Below are positions 12,650-13,562 of a stretch of DNA of 13,562 nucleotides, in pieces. Positions within the stretch are counted from its first letter, which is position 1, and every line of letters begins with the position of its first letter. The position numbers and the translations under genes are program-made. Below the pieces are notes generated by a model. The model did not search any database. It was not told the origin of the DNA and saw only the letters and a list, made by a program, of their open reading frames with translations. The DNA comes from DASUCS01 sp036275935 (GTDB lineage Bacteria > Actinomycetota > Acidimicrobiia > Acidimicrobiales > JACDCH01), in contig DASUCS010000247.1 in the NCBI GenBank assembly GCA_036275935.1, positions 1-13,562 of the forward strand. The letters run 5' to 3'.

Positions 12650-13562
12650 ATGAGCGAGCGGATTCCCACAACAGCAGAGATGATCACCCCCGAGTGGTTG
12701 ACGAGCGTGCTCGGCGACCAGCTCGAGGGTGCGACCGTGACCGCGGTCGACACGACGATGGTCGGTACGGGGCAGATGGGGGACAGCGTCCGCCTCCAGC
12801 TGACCTACGACCGCGAGACGAGCGCGCCCAGGTCGCTCGTGGCCAAGTTGCCGGCCGCCGACCCGACGAGTCGGGCCACCGCCGCGGCGTTGCGCAACTA
12901 CGAGATCGAGGTGAGCTTCTACCGCGAGCTGGCGCCCGAGCTGCCAGTGCGCAACCCGCACGCCTACGTCGCACTGCACGATGCTGCGACTGACGACTTC
13001 ATCCTCTTGATGGAAGATCTGGCGCCGGCTCGGCAGGGCGACCAGCTCGAGGGTTGCACGCCGGACCAGGCGGCAATCGCGGTCGAGGAACTGCCGAAGC
13101 TCCACGCGCCGCGATGGGGCGATCCGAAGCTCGCCGACTACGCCTGGCTCAACCGCGGCAGCCCGGAGTCGTCGATGATGATGGTCGCCCTCATCGGCAA
13201 CCTCTACACGGGCTTCCGGGATCGATACCGCGAGCGCCTCGATCCGGACATCTTCGAGCTGTGCGAACGGTTCGTGCCCCGCCTCGGTGAGTACCTCGGC
13301 GACCGCGGGATCCCGCTGACCGTGCAGCACGGCGACTACCGGCTCGACAACCTGCTCTTTGGAACAGCCGAGGGCGGTCCACCGGTCGCGGTCGTTGATT
13401 GGCAGACCGTCACGCGTGGACCAGGCCTCTCCGACCTCAGCTACTTCATCGGTGCGGGCTTGCTGCCCGACGATCGGCGCGCTCACGAGGCGGCGTTGGT
13501 GCACGAGTACCACGACGGCATGCGGGCCCGCGGTGTCGACCTCGACTGGGACGACTGTTGGG
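12650..13562 (+). CDS. APH/EcKinase-like phosphotransferase (partial, 3' end outside)
   Basis: This frame begins MSERIPTTAEMITPEWLTSV and remains open to the window edge (304 codons). It belongs to the actinobacterial phosphotransferase family related to APH and ecdysteroid/choline kinases. VGTGQMGDSVRLQLTY (38-53) is the glycine-rich loop, LVAKLPAADPTSR holds the N-lobe lysine, and LLMEDLAPARQGDQLEGC is the hinge region. VQHGDYRLDNLLF (225-237) carries His227, Asp229 and Asn234, and VVDWQ (248-252) the metal-binding Asp250. Substrates of this subfamily are generally unknown; none is proposed. The start ATG is only two bases after the tRNA, with no room for a ribosome-binding site outside the tRNA body. 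An internal ATG at 12680 would drop the conserved IPTTAE segment. The protein probably lacks only its last few tens of residues. Confidence 0.88.
   Translation, partial: MSERIPTTAEMITPEWLTSVLGDQLEGATVTAVDTTMVGTGQMGDSVRLQLTYDRETSAPRSLVAKLPAADPTSRATAAALRNYEIEVSFYRELAPELPVRNPHAYVALHDAATDDFILLMEDLAPARQGDQLEGCTPDQAAIAVEELPKLHAPRWGDPKLADYAWLNRGSPESSMMMVALIGNLYTGFRDRYRERLDPDIFELCERFVPRLGEYLGDRGIPLTVQHGDYRLDNLLFGTAEGGPPVAVVDWQTVTRGPGLSDLSYFIGAGLLPDDRRAHEAALVHEYHDGMRARGVDLDWDDCW

Noticed and set aside
12593..13513. A 306-codon reverse-strand open frame over the partial phosphotransferase
   Set aside because: The forward frame has intact kinase motifs. The reverse frame runs into the CAU tRNA and has a composition typical of an antisense shadow.

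Overview
The window is high-GC DNA (roughly two thirds G+C by eye) with strong G/C third-position bias. It carries GTG and TTG starts, several apparently leaderless genes, a single-chain alpha2-type glycyl-tRNA synthetase, an HrdB/SigA-like primary sigma factor and a YtxH-like small membrane protein. This points to an actinobacterium; the mix of genes (PPDK, dnaG-rpoD, EcKinase/APH-like kinase, ketosteroid-isomerase homologue) would suit an Acidimicrobiia-like lineage. The lineage is inference, not shown directly. Most of the window is core chromosome, not a mobile or defence island, and I saw no CRISPR array, IS element or phage gene.

Layout, left to right: (1) the 3' end of a forward gene, probably recO, abutting a reverse-strand pair (RDD-family membrane protein, then a lipoprotein); (2) forward glyS with an overlapping SAM methyltransferase; (3) forward ppdK with an overlapping TerC-family membrane protein; (4) a reverse-strand APH-fold kinase whose stop codon interlocks with that of the TerC gene; (5) forward dnaG-rpoD with a 4-nt overlap; (6) a small reverse-strand YtxH-like gene whose end overlaps rpoD; (7) tRNA-Asn(GUU); (8) a reverse-strand ketosteroid-isomerase homologue; (9) a tRNA with anticodon CAU; (10) two bases later, a second APH/EcKinase-like phosphotransferase that runs off the window.

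The functional themes are information processing (RecO, GlyRS, primase, primary sigma factor, two tRNAs) and central carbon metabolism (PPDK, interconverting pyruvate and PEP). Peripheral genes cover the envelope (RDD protein, lipoprotein, TerC), two unidentified small-molecule kinases and a steroid-isomerase-like enzyme.

Two architectural patterns stand out. All four co-directional gene junctions are 4-nt NTGA stop/start overlaps, and four promoter-proximal genes (glyS, ppdK, dnaG and the isomerase gene) have a TANNNT hexamer 6-8 nt before the start codon, as expected for leaderless mRNAs. Convergent pairs have essentially no spacer, so there is no room for ordinary terminators. Three of the four divergent spacers hold an inverted repeat; the most striking is a 48-bp hairpin with a perfect 22-bp stem just upstream of tRNA-Asn. 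I did not find a clear new multi-gene system. The most interesting material is in these small non-coding structures and in the tRNA-kinase junction.
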